Part shown: positions 1 through 7,775 of the stretch, in pieces | Position numbering within the stretch: position 1 is the first letter of the stretch | Layout of the letters: the number at the start of each line of letters is the position of its first letter | NCBI GenBank assembly: GCA_903847285.1 | Contig: CAINDH010000111.1 | Span: 1-22,363 of the forward strand | Direction: 5' to 3' | Origin: an uncultured Verrucomicrobia subdivision 3 bacterium | GTDB taxonomy: Bacteria > Verrucomicrobiota > Verrucomicrobiae > Limisphaerales > UBA11358 | DNA length: 22,363 bases | Notes under the pieces: model-generated | The model's input: the letters and a program-made list of their open reading frames with translations, nothing else | Databases searched by the model: none | What the model was told of the DNA's origin: nothing | Made by a program: the position numbers and the translations under genes

Positions 1-218
1 CCAAGCACGCCACCGTCGGCGTTGATTTCCTCGATGGCCATGAGCGTGCCCTCGTGCGAGGAAATGCCGAACGTGGCATCCTTGCCGGTGAGCGAGGCAA
101 ACTCGCCGACCTTGATGGTCTCGCCACCACCGCCGGAACCAGAGGTTGATTTGTTGCAGCCGGTGAGAAGTAGCGCCGCTGCGATAGCGGCAAAAAGTTG
201 TTCGTGCCAGATTTTCAT
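1..218 (-). CDS. Branched-chain amino-acid-type ABC transporter substrate-binding lipoprotein (5' part, cut by window edge)
   Basis: The first 72 codons are visible; the rest lies left of the window. The protein starts with a lipoprotein signal peptide: a hydrophobic stretch at about residues 8-18, then the lipobox LTGC with Cys at residue 21. A Gly/Ser linker follows, then IKVGEFASLTGKDATFG and AIEEINADGGVLG, the usual N-terminal strands of the LivK/Peripla_BP_6 family. Such proteins capture amino acids, amides, urea or related small solutes in the periplasm for a Liv-type ABC importer. The ATG at 218 is preceded by GGAGA at good spacing, which supports the start. It is transcribed divergently from the efflux operon. 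The ligand cannot be named from this fragment. Confidence 0.85.
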   Translation of the reverse strand, partial: MKIWHEQLFAAIAAALLLTGCNKSTSGSGGGGETIKVGEFASLTGKDATFGISSHEGTLMAIEEINADGGVL

Positions 219-304
219 AAAAAAGTTCTCCAAGATGGTTTTCGAAATCGCCGCCAGCCTAAACATTCACGCCGGAGTTTCAAGCCTTTGCCTTGAATAA
301 AAGA

Positions 305-335
305 ATTCAAACAGATAATTCAAACAAGTGTTTGA
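305..335. promoter_or_regulatory. Candidate operator overlapping the efflux promoter
   Basis: A 9-bp direct repeat ATTCAAACA occurs at 305-313 and 318-326. The second copy forms the left half of a perfect palindrome, TCAAACA-AG-TGTTTGA (320-335), which overlaps the -35 hexamer of the promoter at 332-360. Position and symmetry suit a dimeric repressor such as a TetR- or MarR-type efflux regulator, but no regulator gene lies in the window, so the binding protein is unknown. Confidence 0.45.
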
Positions 336-360
336 CATGCCATCAAAAGGAAAATAAATT
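332..360 (+). promoter_or_regulatory. Sigma70-like promoter of the RND efflux operon
   Basis: TTGACA (332-337), a 17-bp spacer and TAAATT (355-360). The predicted transcription start, about 7 bp after the -10 box, falls at about 367, only one or two bases before the ATG at 369. The message would then be leaderless or nearly so, which agrees with the absence of a properly spaced Shine-Dalgarno site. Confidence 0.55.
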
Positions 361-368
361 CGCCGCCA

Positions 369-1493
369 ATGAAACGGCAAATTTTCATCGCAGCAGCCAT
401 CGTGTTTGGCGTCCTCGTCTTTCTTTTGGGCGTCAAGGTGCCCCAGATCAAAGCGCTCATCGCGTTCGGCGCGGCGTATGCCCCGCCGCCGGACACTATC
501 GGCTCCGCGCTGGCCCACGAAGAAACATGGGGCGAGACGTTGCCGGCAGTAGGCTCGGTCGCGCCCATGCAGGGCATCAACCTCATGGCGGAAATTCCCG
601 GGCCGGTGAAAGAAATTGTTTTAGATTCCGGCGCGGAAGTAACTCAAGGCGATTTGATCGTGAAGCTCGATACGTCGGCGGAGCTGGCGCAATTGCGGGC
701 GGCGCAGGCGCAGGCAGATCTTTCCAAAATCACCGTTGAGCGTCTGCGGAAATTGCGCGCGGACGGCACGGCTTCGCAGTCGGAACTGGATCAGGCAGAG
801 GCGCTGTTTAACCAAAACGCGGCGACGGTGGAGAATCTCCAGGCGGCGATTGATAAGAAAAACATTCGCGCGCCGTTCACGGGGCAACTCGGCATCTGGC
901 AGGTTAGCCTCGGGCAATTTCTCTCCGCCGGTCAGTCGTTGATCTCGCTGCAAAGCCTGTCGCCGTTATTCGTGGATTTTTCGCTGCCGCAGCAGGATTT
1001 GGCGCGGTTAAAAAACCGCCTCACCGTGCGCGTGACTTCCGACACTTATCCCGACCAGAAATTTACCGGTGAGATCGCGGCCATCAATCCCGACCTCGAC
1101 GCGGCCTCGCGCAGCGTGAAGGTGCGCGCGAAGTTTGTGAACGCGGAAAAATTGCTGCGCCCCGGAATGTTTGTGCGCGCGGAAGTCGTATTGCCCGGCG
1201 ACCAAACGGTGCTGGTGATTCCCTCGACAGCGTTGTTGAGTGCGCCTTACGGTGACTCGGTGTTCGTGGTGGAGCCGAAGATTGTGGACGGCAAAACGAA
1301 TTTGATTGTGCAGCAGAAATTCATCAAGACCGGCCGCACGAAAGGCGATTTCGTCAGCGTCGTTTCCGGCCTGAAGAACGGCGACAAGGTCGTGACGGCA
1401 GGCGTTTTCAAATTGCACAGCGGCAGCGCGGTGGTGGAGAACAATGCCGACACCATCAAGCCCTCTACCACGCCGAACCCGCCGAACTCCTGA
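369..1493 (+). CDS. RND efflux membrane fusion protein (HlyD/AcrA-type periplasmic adaptor)
   Basis: Periplasmic adaptor of a tripartite efflux pump (374 aa), linking the inner-membrane RND pump of the next gene to an outer-membrane channel that is not encoded here. An N-terminal hydrophobic anchor (about residues 4-26) is followed by the lipoyl/barrel-sandwich half motif with GAEVTQGDLIVKLD (about 90-105). A short coiled-coil hairpin comes next (about 107-165), then the second lipoyl half with APFTGQLG and LGQFLSAGQSLISLQSLSPLFVDF, and the beta-barrel and membrane-proximal domains. The length is typical of the family. The stop lies only 10 bp before the pump start, so the two form an operon. 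The tail after about residue 355 is low-complexity. The substrate is not predictable. Confidence 0.93.
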   Translation: MKRQIFIAAAIVFGVLVFLLGVKVPQIKALIAFGAAYAPPPDTIGSALAHEETWGETLPAVGSVAPMQGINLMAEIPGPVKEIVLDSGAEVTQGDLIVKLDTSAELAQLRAAQAQADLSKITVERLRKLRADGTASQSELDQAEALFNQNAATVENLQAAIDKKNIRAPFTGQLGIWQVSLGQFLSAGQSLISLQSLSPLFVDFSLPQQDLARLKNRLTVRVTSDTYPDQKFTGEIAAINPDLDAASRSVKVRAKFVNAEKLLRPGMFVRAEVVLPGDQTVLVIPSTALLSAPYGDSVFVVEPKIVDGKTNLIVQQKFIKTGRTKGDFVSVVSGLKNGDKVVTAGVFKLHSGSAVVENNADTIKPSTTPNPPNS

Positions 1494-1503
1494 ACGGACG
1501 CGC

Positions 1504-4500
1504 ATGAAATCCATCACCGATCTTTTCATCCGGCGTCCGGTCCTGGCGATTGTTATCAACCTCGTCATCTTGATCGCCGGGTTGCAGGCCATCCGTTCGC
1601 TGGTCATCCGCCAATACCCGCGCAACGAAAATGCCACCGTCACGGTGACGACCGCCTATGTCGGCGCGAGCGCGGAACTCGTGCGCGGCTTCGTCACGCA
1701 GCCGCTCGAACGCGCCATCGCGGCGGCGGATGGCATTGACTACCTCGAATCCAGCAGCCAGTTGAGCGTCTCGAAAATCACGGCGCGACTAAAATTGAAT
1801 TACAACGGCAAGACCGCGTTGTCAGAAATTAATTCCAAGGTCAGCCAAGTGCGGAACGAGCTCCCGCCGGAAGCGGAATTGCCCATCATCAATGTCGAGA
1901 CCGCTGATTCGCAGTTTGCCGCCGCATATCTGAGCTTTTCCTCGTCGAATGTTTTAGAGGCAAATCAAATTACCGATTACCTCACGCGCATCGTGCAGCC
2001 GCGCATTGCCGCCCTCGAAGGCGTGCAGCGCGCGGACATTTTAGGCGGCCGCACCTTCGCGATGCGGCTCTGGCTGAAACCGGAACGGCTCGCAGCCTTC
2101 AACATCAGCCCGAACCAAGTGCGCGTCGCGTTGGCGGCGAATAATTTTCTTGCCGCCGTCGGCCGCACGCGCGGTTCGCTGGTGCAGGTGAATCTCACGG
2201 CGAACACCGACATGCGGAGCGTGGAAGAATTCAAGCAACTCGTCGTGCGGCGCGATGGCGACAACCTCGTGCGCCTCGCCGACGTGGCCGACGTGGTGCT
2301 CGGCGCGGAAGATTACGACAGTGAAGTGCGTTTCAGCGGCGAGCGGGCGGTGTTCATGGGCGTTTGGGTTTTGCCGAACGCAAATTCACTCGATGTCATC
2401 AAGCGCGTCCGCAAAGAAATGGAAGCCATTACACTCCAGCTTCCCGCCGGGCTCGATGGCAAAGTGGCCTACGATGCGACGAAATATATTGAGGATGCCA
2501 TCCATGAAGTTTTGAAGACGCTGACGGAAACGCTGCTTATCGTGAGCGTGGTGATTTTCCTGTTCCTCGGTTCGTTCCGTTCCGTGCTAATCCCGTTGGC
2601 GGCGATTCCGCTCTCGCTCATCGGCGGCGTGTTTTTGATGCAGACATTTGGCTTCTCGTTGAACCTGCTGACACTTCTCGCCGTCGTGCTGTCTGTCGGA
2701 CTCGTGGTGGACGATGCCATCGTGATGGTGGAGAACGTGGAGCGCCATGTCCGCGAAGGGCGCTCGCCGATTGATGCCGCGCTGCTCGGTGCGCGCGAGC
2801 TGGTAGGCCCGGTCATCGCCATGACCATCACGCTCGCGGCGGTGTATGCCCCCATTGCATTTCAGGGCGGCTTGACCGGCTCGCTGTTCCGCGAGTTTGC
2901 GCTAACGCTGGCGGGTGCGGTCTGCATTTCCGGCGTGGTCGCGTTGACGTTGTCGCCGGTGATGGCCTCGCGTCTGTTGAGCCATGACATCGAGGAACGC
3001 GGCTTGCCCGGCCACATCAACCGCCAATTTGAACGGCTGAAAAAATTCTACGGGGGTGTTTTGGACAAGACGCTGGCCATGCGTCCGATGATTTACATCG
3101 TGTGGATTGCTTTGAGCCTGCTGGCGATTCCACTCTACAAGATGTCGCCGAGTGAACTTGCGCCGACGGAGGATCAAGGCGTGTTGTTTGGCATTCTCGA
3201 CGCGCCTGCCGACGCGAGCATCGAGGCGACGGCGTTCTACGCCGACAAAGTTTTTGATGTTTATCACGCCTTGCCGGAATACGACCACACGTTTCAACTG
3301 ACGTTTTCCGACAGCGGTTTCGGCGGCATGGTCGTTCAACCATGGGGCGAACGCAAACGCACCACGATGTCGCTCCAGCCGATGCTTCAGGAAATGATGA
3401 ATCACGTTCCCGGCGTGCGGATGCTGATGATCACGCCGCCCTCGCTGCCCGGCGGCGGCCAGTTTCCGGTGGAATTCGTTTTGTCATCCACGGAAAATCC
3501 CGAAACGATTTTGCCCTTTGCCAACCAGATCGCGGCGATGTGCGCCACGAACGGAATGTTCGCCTTCCCGCCGATTGTTGATACGAAGATGGATCAGCCG
3601 GAAGTGGAGCTTGTGATTGACCGCGACAAGGTCGCAGCCATGGGCTTGAGCCTGCAAACCGTCGGCTCGGATCTTGCCGCGCTCGTTGGCGGAAATTATG
3701 TGAACCGCTTCAGCCTCGCGGGACGCAGCTACAAAGTCATTCCCCAACTCAAACGCGGCGCGCGGCTGAATGCCGACCAGTTGGAAAGCTCCTACGTCAC
3801 CGGACCGAATGGAAAACTGATTCCGGTCAGCACGTCCGCGCACTTTGAAAAGAAAACCACGCCGCGCTCGCTGAACCGTTTCCAGCAGTTGAACTCGGTG
3901 AAGATCAGCGGCGTCGCTATCGTGCCGCTGGACACCGCGCTGAAATTTCTTGAAGACCAGAGCAATAAAATTTTGCCCGTCGGCTACCGCTTGGATTATA
4001 CCGGCGAATCGCGGCAGTTGCGGACGGAAGGAAATAAATTTCTCCCCGCGATGATGCTATCCATCGTGATGATTTTTCTCGTGCTCGCCGCACAATTCAA
4101 TAGTTTCCGCGACCCATTCATCATTTTGCTCGGCTCCGTTCCCCTGGCGATTTTTGGTGCGTTGATTTTCAGCTTCTTGAAAATGCCCAGCCCCGCTGTG
4201 CCGTTCTGGACGAACGGTTGGACGACGACGTTAAATATTTATTCTCAGGTCGGCCTCGTCACGCTCGTCGGCCTCGTGTCGAAGAACGGAATTCTGATTG
4301 TGCAATTCGCCAACGAACTTCAGCGCAATGGCCGCACTAAATTCCAAGCCATCCGTGAAGCTTCGTTACTGCGCCTGCGTCCCGTGCTGATGACGAGCGT
4401 AGCGACCGTGGCCGGACATTTCCCGCTGATTCTGGTGACGGGCGCGGGCGCTGCCGCGCGTAATTCCATCGGCCTCATCGTCGTTTCCGGCATGGCGTTG

Positions 4501-4608
4501 GGCACGTTATTCACGCTGCTGGTGATTCCGGCGATTTACATTCTGCTCGCCAAAGATCACGCCGGAGAAAAAGTCCCGATGGTTGAGCCATTGCCGGAAC
4601 ATTCGTGA
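1504..4608 (+). CDS. RND multidrug efflux pump, HAE1-type inner-membrane permease
   Basis: Proton-driven inner-membrane exporter of the AcrB/MexB superfamily (1034 aa, full family length). The N-terminus MKSITDLFIRRPVLAIVINL is the classical RND start, so the ATG at 1504 is preferred over upstream codons that would overlap the adaptor gene. TM4 carries the proton-relay pair in VVDDAIVMVENVERH (D403, D404). The partner lysine in TM10 is present in SKNGILIVQFANE (K927). Two large periplasmic loops and the internal duplication are intact. A short insertion (PSPAVPFWTNGWTTTLN) lies before TM10. Probably co-transcribed with the adaptor. No outer-membrane factor follows, so the channel must come from another locus. 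Confidence 0.95.
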   Translation: MKSITDLFIRRPVLAIVINLVILIAGLQAIRSLVIRQYPRNENATVTVTTAYVGASAELVRGFVTQPLERAIAAADGIDYLESSSQLSVSKITARLKLNYNGKTALSEINSKVSQVRNELPPEAELPIINVETADSQFAAAYLSFSSSNVLEANQITDYLTRIVQPRIAALEGVQRADILGGRTFAMRLWLKPERLAAFNISPNQVRVALAANNFLAAVGRTRGSLVQVNLTANTDMRSVEEFKQLVVRRDGDNLVRLADVADVVLGAEDYDSEVRFSGERAVFMGVWVLPNANSLDVIKRVRKEMEAITLQLPAGLDGKVAYDATKYIEDAIHEVLKTLTETLLIVSVVIFLFLGSFRSVLIPLAAIPLSLIGGVFLMQTFGFSLNLLTLLAVVLSVGLVVDDAIVMVENVERHVREGRSPIDAALLGARELVGPVIAMTITLAAVYAPIAFQGGLTGSLFREFALTLAGAVCISGVVALTLSPVMASRLLSHDIEERGLPGHINRQFERLKKFYGGVLDKTLAMRPMIYIVWIALSLLAIPLYKMSPSELAPTEDQGVLFGILDAPADASIEATAFYADKVFDVYHALPEYDHTFQLTFSDSGFGGMVVQPWGERKRTTMSLQPMLQEMMNHVPGVRMLMITPPSLPGGGQFPVEFVLSSTENPETILPFANQIAAMCATNGMFAFPPIVDTKMDQPEVELVIDRDKVAAMGLSLQTVGSDLAALVGGNYVNRFSLAGRSYKVIPQLKRGARLNADQLESSYVTGPNGKLIPVSTSAHFEKKTTPRSLNRFQQLNSVKISGVAIVPLDTALKFLEDQSNKILPVGYRLDYTGESRQLRTEGNKFLPAMMLSIVMIFLVLAAQFNSFRDPFIILLGSVPLAIFGALIFSFLKMPSPAVPFWTNGWTTTLNIYSQVGLVTLVGLVSKNGILIVQFANELQRNGRTKFQAIREASLLRLRPVLMTSVATVAGHFPLILVTGAGAAARNSIGLIVVSGMALGTLFTLLVIPAIYILLAKDHAGEKVPMVEPLPEHS

Positions 4609-4694
4609 AGAATTGAACGCCCGCCGCCGATGGCGCTTGCCTTGGTCATTGCGGCTTCGCCATGCTTTAGGCATTAGCTATTAGTCATTTTTCA

Positions 4695-5672
4695 ATGGCC
4701 TTTCCCTTCAACTTTTTTGTCGCTGCTTTTGCCGGGGCGCTGCTCATCACGCTGCTGGCGTTACCGCTCTGGCGCAGTTGGTGTCTGCGCACGAACCTCG
4801 TGGATGATCCCGGTCACCGCAAAATTCATCAGACTCCGGTTCCGCTGGCTGGCGGATTTGCTGTGTTGACGGGCATTCTCCTGCCGCTGGTCGGTGGCGT
4901 TGTTCTGTTCAAGGTTGGCTTCGTAAAGATTTCTTCGGCGGGATTGATTGCCCATGGCATTGACCGGCGGGCGTTTGAACTGCTGGTGCTGGCCCTGGGC
5001 GCGGTCGCCATCACGCTGCTGGGCTGGTTGGATGACCGGCATGAGCTGAAAGCGCTGCCAAAATTTCTTGGCCAGTTGCTCGTGGCCATCGCGGTCGCCG
5101 CCGCCTGCAAGCGAATCACCCTTTTTGTCCACAGCGATGTCTTCAGCTATGCCATCACGATAGTGTGGTTGCTCGCGGTCATCAACGCTTTCAATTTCAT
5201 GGACAACATGAACGGCCTCTGCGCGGGGTTGGGCGCGCTCGGGGCATTTTTCTTCGCGCTGATCGCGTCGGCGAGCGGCGAATACCTGGTCGCGCTTGTC
5301 GGCTGGCTCATGTGCGGCGCTCTAGTGGGATTTCTGCCGTGGAATTTTCCGCACGCCCGTTCATTTCTCGGCGATGCCGGTAGCCATCTCGTTGGCTACT
5401 TGCTCGCTGTCATGGCGATCCTGCCGCATTTTTATACAAAACAAAACCCGCGCCCGCTGGCCGTTCTTGCGCCGTTGCTGGTGCTGGCTGTGCCGTTGCT
5501 GGATCTAGCGCAAGTCAGCCTGTTTCGCACGCTGAACAAAAAACCGTTTTGGATTGGCGACACCAACCATCTTTCGCACCGCCTCGTGCAGGCGGGCATG
5601 AGCCGTTCAATGGCGGTGCTGGTGCTTTGGTTGGTCGCCACTGAGGTGGGCGTGTTGGCTTGCTGGCTGTGA
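4695..5672 (+). CDS. Polyprenyl-phosphate N-acetylhexosamine-1-phosphate transferase (WecA/MraY superfamily)
   Basis: Multi-pass inner-membrane enzyme (325 aa, about ten hydrophobic segments) expected to transfer a sugar-1-phosphate from a UDP-sugar to undecaprenyl phosphate, starting O-antigen or other envelope glycan synthesis. Family motifs in order: DDPGHRKIHQTPVPLAGG (residues 37-54, WecA-type rather than MraY-type), GWLDDRHELKALPKFLGQ with the Mg-binding D113-D114, NAFNFMDNMNGL (164-175, D170), ARSFLGDAGS (D227) and the cytoplasmic GDTNHLSHRL (H292, H295). The motif usually written NxxDGxDG reads NFMDNMNG, so the second Asp is Asn (N173). It is a single gene; the 86 bp before it show no clear Shine-Dalgarno site. 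The exact sugar substrate is not determined. Confidence 0.88.
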   Translation: MAFPFNFFVAAFAGALLITLLALPLWRSWCLRTNLVDDPGHRKIHQTPVPLAGGFAVLTGILLPLVGGVVLFKVGFVKISSAGLIAHGIDRRAFELLVLALGAVAITLLGWLDDRHELKALPKFLGQLLVAIAVAAACKRITLFVHSDVFSYAITIVWLLAVINAFNFMDNMNGLCAGLGALGAFFFALIASASGEYLVALVGWLMCGALVGFLPWNFPHARSFLGDAGSHLVGYLLAVMAILPHFYTKQNPRPLAVLAPLLVLAVPLLDLAQVSLFRTLNKKPFWIGDTNHLSHRLVQAGMSRSMAVLVLWLVATEVGVLACWL

Positions 5673-5685
5673 CGGGTGGAGAAAA

Positions 5686-5760
5686 TTAATTAAAATCAAT
5701 CCGGCTGGCGGCGCGCTCGGTCTCAACTTGCTCTTTCAGCAATTCAATTTTCAACTTCAG
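5686..5760 (-). other. Out-of-frame C-terminal continuation of the coiled-coil gene (probable frameshift)
   Basis: Directly after the TGA that ends the zinc-ribbon/coiled-coil gene, the -1 frame on the same strand stays open for 24 codons and stops at TAA (5688-5686). It encodes LKLKIELLKEQVETERAAS followed by RIDFN, an excellent heptad continuation of the upstream coiled coil (LEKDLASQSKENRER). This suggests the ancestral protein ended here and a one-base change (or a sequencing error) introduced the early stop. It ends 13 bp from the convergent transferase gene. Confidence 0.5.
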
Positions 5761-6218
5761 CGTTCGCGGTTTTCCTTCGACTGGCTGGCGAGATCTTTTT
5801 CCAAGTCCGCGATGCGCGCTTCGTAGGCACGGAGCCTTTCGAACAAGGGCGTCTGAACGGACTCAAGCCGGTGGATGAGGGCGGTTAGTTCGGCGGAAGC
5901 GGTCTGTTGCGCGGCGAGGAGTTCGCGGCGCTGCGCGGCGAGTTCCTGCACGACGGCGTCCTTGAGGGCATCCACGAGCTGCGGCGCGAGGCTGGACTGG
6001 ACGGAATTCAACAAGGTGTTGACGCTGGGTGGCGGGAGCGGCTGGGTTTTGCCGTGAAGAACTTTGGCGATGATGCGGTTGGCTTCCAGTGTGCCATCCC
6101 GTTTGCAAACGGGGCAGGCGATGGGTGCGGGCATCGCACCGTGCAACGGCCAGACTTCAAAGGCGTATTTCTGTCCGCACTCGCAAAAAATTTTGATGGG
6201 AATCGGCGAGGCGTTCAC
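5757..6218 (-). CDS. Hypothetical zinc-ribbon plus coiled-coil protein, probably frameshifted near its end
   Basis: Not a family I can name. The GTG start at 6218 overlaps the TGA of the upstream gene (GTGA), implying translational coupling, and gives 153 aa. The N-terminus has two Cys pairs (FCECGQKYAFEV and ACPVCKRDG) spaced like a small zinc ribbon. A proline-rich linker (QPLPPPS) follows, then a long charged and alanine-rich helical region with coiled-coil character from about residue 70 to the end. It has no signal peptide or membrane segment, so it is probably cytoplasmic. The coiled coil appears to continue in another frame beyond the stop, down to 5686. It is last in the pseudopilin operon direction; any link to secretion is positional only. 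Confidence 0.65.
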   Translation of the reverse strand: MNASPIPIKIFCECGQKYAFEVWPLHGAMPAPIACPVCKRDGTLEANRIIAKVLHGKTQPLPPPSVNTLLNSVQSSLAPQLVDALKDAVVQELAAQRRELLAAQQTASAELTALIHRLESVQTPLFERLRAYEARIADLEKDLASQSKENRER

Positions 6219-6664
6219 CAGAGGAAAGATTGTTGCTCGCTGACTTGTTTGTCGCCCTCCCACAGCGTCGCGCGCCAAGCAACGATGGCGCCGAACTTAA
6301 AGTAGTCCTCGCCGGTGAATTTGATTTCCGTCCAGTTGTTGAAAGCGGAACCAGCGGTAACCTCGGCTTCGAGTGTTTTCATTTTTGGCACGCTCCGTTC
6401 GCCGACGCCGCGCAGTTCGAGGTGAAGTTTTAATTTTGCATCGGCGCTGCACTGCACGTCATAGCGGATGCCGGAAACGTCGTTGGTGTGCTTGCGCAAA
6501 TACGCTTGGTAGGCATCGCGGTCAAAGAGGCTGGGCGATTTGGCGATGCGGCCTTTGGTGTCGGTCAAGAACGGGAGGACTTTGATGATTTTCCCCGCCA
6601 CCGCATCTGCAGCAAACAGGGCAGGGGAGACGCAGAGCAAAAGGGTGATTAAAATCCGGCGCAT
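6215..6664 (-). CDS. Small secreted/periplasmic protein of unknown function
   Basis: The ATG at 6664 begins MRRILITLLLCVSPALFAADA, a clear Sec signal peptide with an AxA-type cleavage region. A longer open frame upstream has no signal peptide and runs into gspK, so this start is preferred. The mature part (about 130 aa) looks like an all-beta domain: it contains IRYDVQCSADAKLKLHLELRG, WTEIKFTGEDYFKFGAIVAWRATLW and ends QQSFLW. It has no recognised catalytic motif. It starts 37 bp after gspK on the same strand and is coupled to the zinc-ribbon gene by a GTGA overlap, so it is likely part of the pseudopilin transcription unit. I do not recognise the family. Confidence 0.7.
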   Translation of the reverse strand: MRRILITLLLCVSPALFAADAVAGKIIKVLPFLTDTKGRIAKSPSLFDRDAYQAYLRKHTNDVSGIRYDVQCSADAKLKLHLELRGVGERSVPKMKTLEAEVTAGSAFNNWTEIKFTGEDYFKFGAIVAWRATLWEGDKQVSEQQSFLW

Positions 6665-6701
6665 GTCGGAACGATAGCGCGGGCAGCGGCGGCAATTCAA
6701 C

Positions 6702-7775
6702 TCATTTCCAATAGAACTCCACTGTCTGCACGCTGTTCGGGCCGCCGCGCCAAATGACGGCGACATATTCGCGGGTCAGTTCGCCGATGCGCGCGGTGAC
6801 ATGGACTTCAAAGGTGGTGCTCTTGGTGGTGGCGTATTGGCCGATTTGCTGGGCGGCGCGTGGGTCAACACCAGCGGCGGCCACCATGCCCGGATTTTGA
6901 AACGGCGTGTCGTCTTCCGTGCCTTCGACGCCATCCGGTCCGGCGCGAAATTTAAGCATGGCCTCCGCCGAAACCGTGTCCATGCCGGGAATTAGTTGGA
7001 GGGCCTTCAAGTCCGCCGTATTGATATTGATCTTGCCGGAGCCGAACGGCGTGAACACATCCTGCAACCCGAACGCGTAGGTCGGCTCCTGGCCGGGGGC
7101 ATTGCCAAAGCCAAGCTTGTGGTGCTGAAAATTTGCGCCCATTGAATTCGTTCCTGTGCCGCCCTTGAACATCGGCCTGGTCACGCCTTTGATGAGCATG
7201 AGTTCGGCGATGTCGTCAATCGGCGCGTTCTTGGCGTAATACGGCGGGTTCATGCCCTGATAAAAATCGCTCTCGGCGCCGCCGGGCAACGTCGCGTCGT
7301 CCTTGTCGATCCAGTCCTGGATCGAATCAGCCACCACGGAGATGTCGCCCGCATCCACGCCCATCGCGGTAAGCGATTGGGTCAGCAACGGCGGCGGCGC
7401 GGTGTTCACGTTCACCTTGCGTTCGAGGTCGATGATCTTGATGGAAACGCTGCCTTCGCCGACGGGATAATCGGTCAGCGACAACCCCATCAACGCGCTG
7501 TTCGTCTCCGCTCCCGCACCCGGCCCGCCCGCCCAGATTTGATTGAGCGCGTCGTAAGGCAGTCCGTTCTCCAGCGAAATAACGTAGCGTGCCAGCTCCA
7601 CGCCCGCGCGGCCGAGCCAAAGCATTTGTTCGTCATTATTGGCATTGGCGGCGAGGCGCGTCTCAATCTTCATCGCGTAGGCAAACGCGCCCGCGAGAAT
7701 CGTCAGCACCGTCACTGCCACCAGCACAACGATGACGGCCATGCCGGATTTTTTTTTGCGGAGGAAAAGTTTCAT
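6702..7775 (-). CDS. gspK: Type II secretion minor pseudopilin GspK
   Basis: Tip pseudopilin of a type II secretion (or related) system (357 aa). A short basic leader (MKLFLRKKKSG) precedes a hydrophobic helix MAVIVVLVAVTVLTILAG. Like other GspK proteins it lacks the Glu normally at position +5 of the mature pilin. Diagnostic GspK regions follow: KIIDLERKVNVNTA (about 113-126), a helical domain with DSIQDWIDKDD, and a second KININTADLKALQLIPG segment. The WIDKDD acidic stretch lies where calcium-binding residues are expected. The start overlaps the gspJ stop by 4 bp (ATGA). With gspI and gspJ it would form the initiating tip complex of the pseudopilus in the inner membrane and periplasm. Confidence 0.9.
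   Translation of the reverse strand: MKLFLRKKKSGMAVIVVLVAVTVLTILAGAFAYAMKIETRLAANANNDEQMLWLGRAGVELARYVISLENGLPYDALNQIWAGGPGAGAETNSALMGLSLTDYPVGEGSVSIKIIDLERKVNVNTAPPPLLTQSLTAMGVDAGDISVVADSIQDWIDKDDATLPGGAESDFYQGMNPPYYAKNAPIDDIAELMLIKGVTRPMFKGGTGTNSMGANFQHHKLGFGNAPGQEPTYAFGLQDVFTPFGSGKININTADLKALQLIPGMDTVSAEAMLKFRAGPDGVEGTEDDTPFQNPGMVAAAGVDPRAAQQIGQYATTKSTTFEVHVTARIGELTREYVAVIWRGGPNSVQTVEFYWK

Noticed and set aside
5750..5765. Programmed -1 frameshift site at the end of the coiled-coil gene
   Set aside because: No X XXY YYZ slippery heptamer or stimulatory hairpin is visible around the stop; indel or sequence error is simpler.
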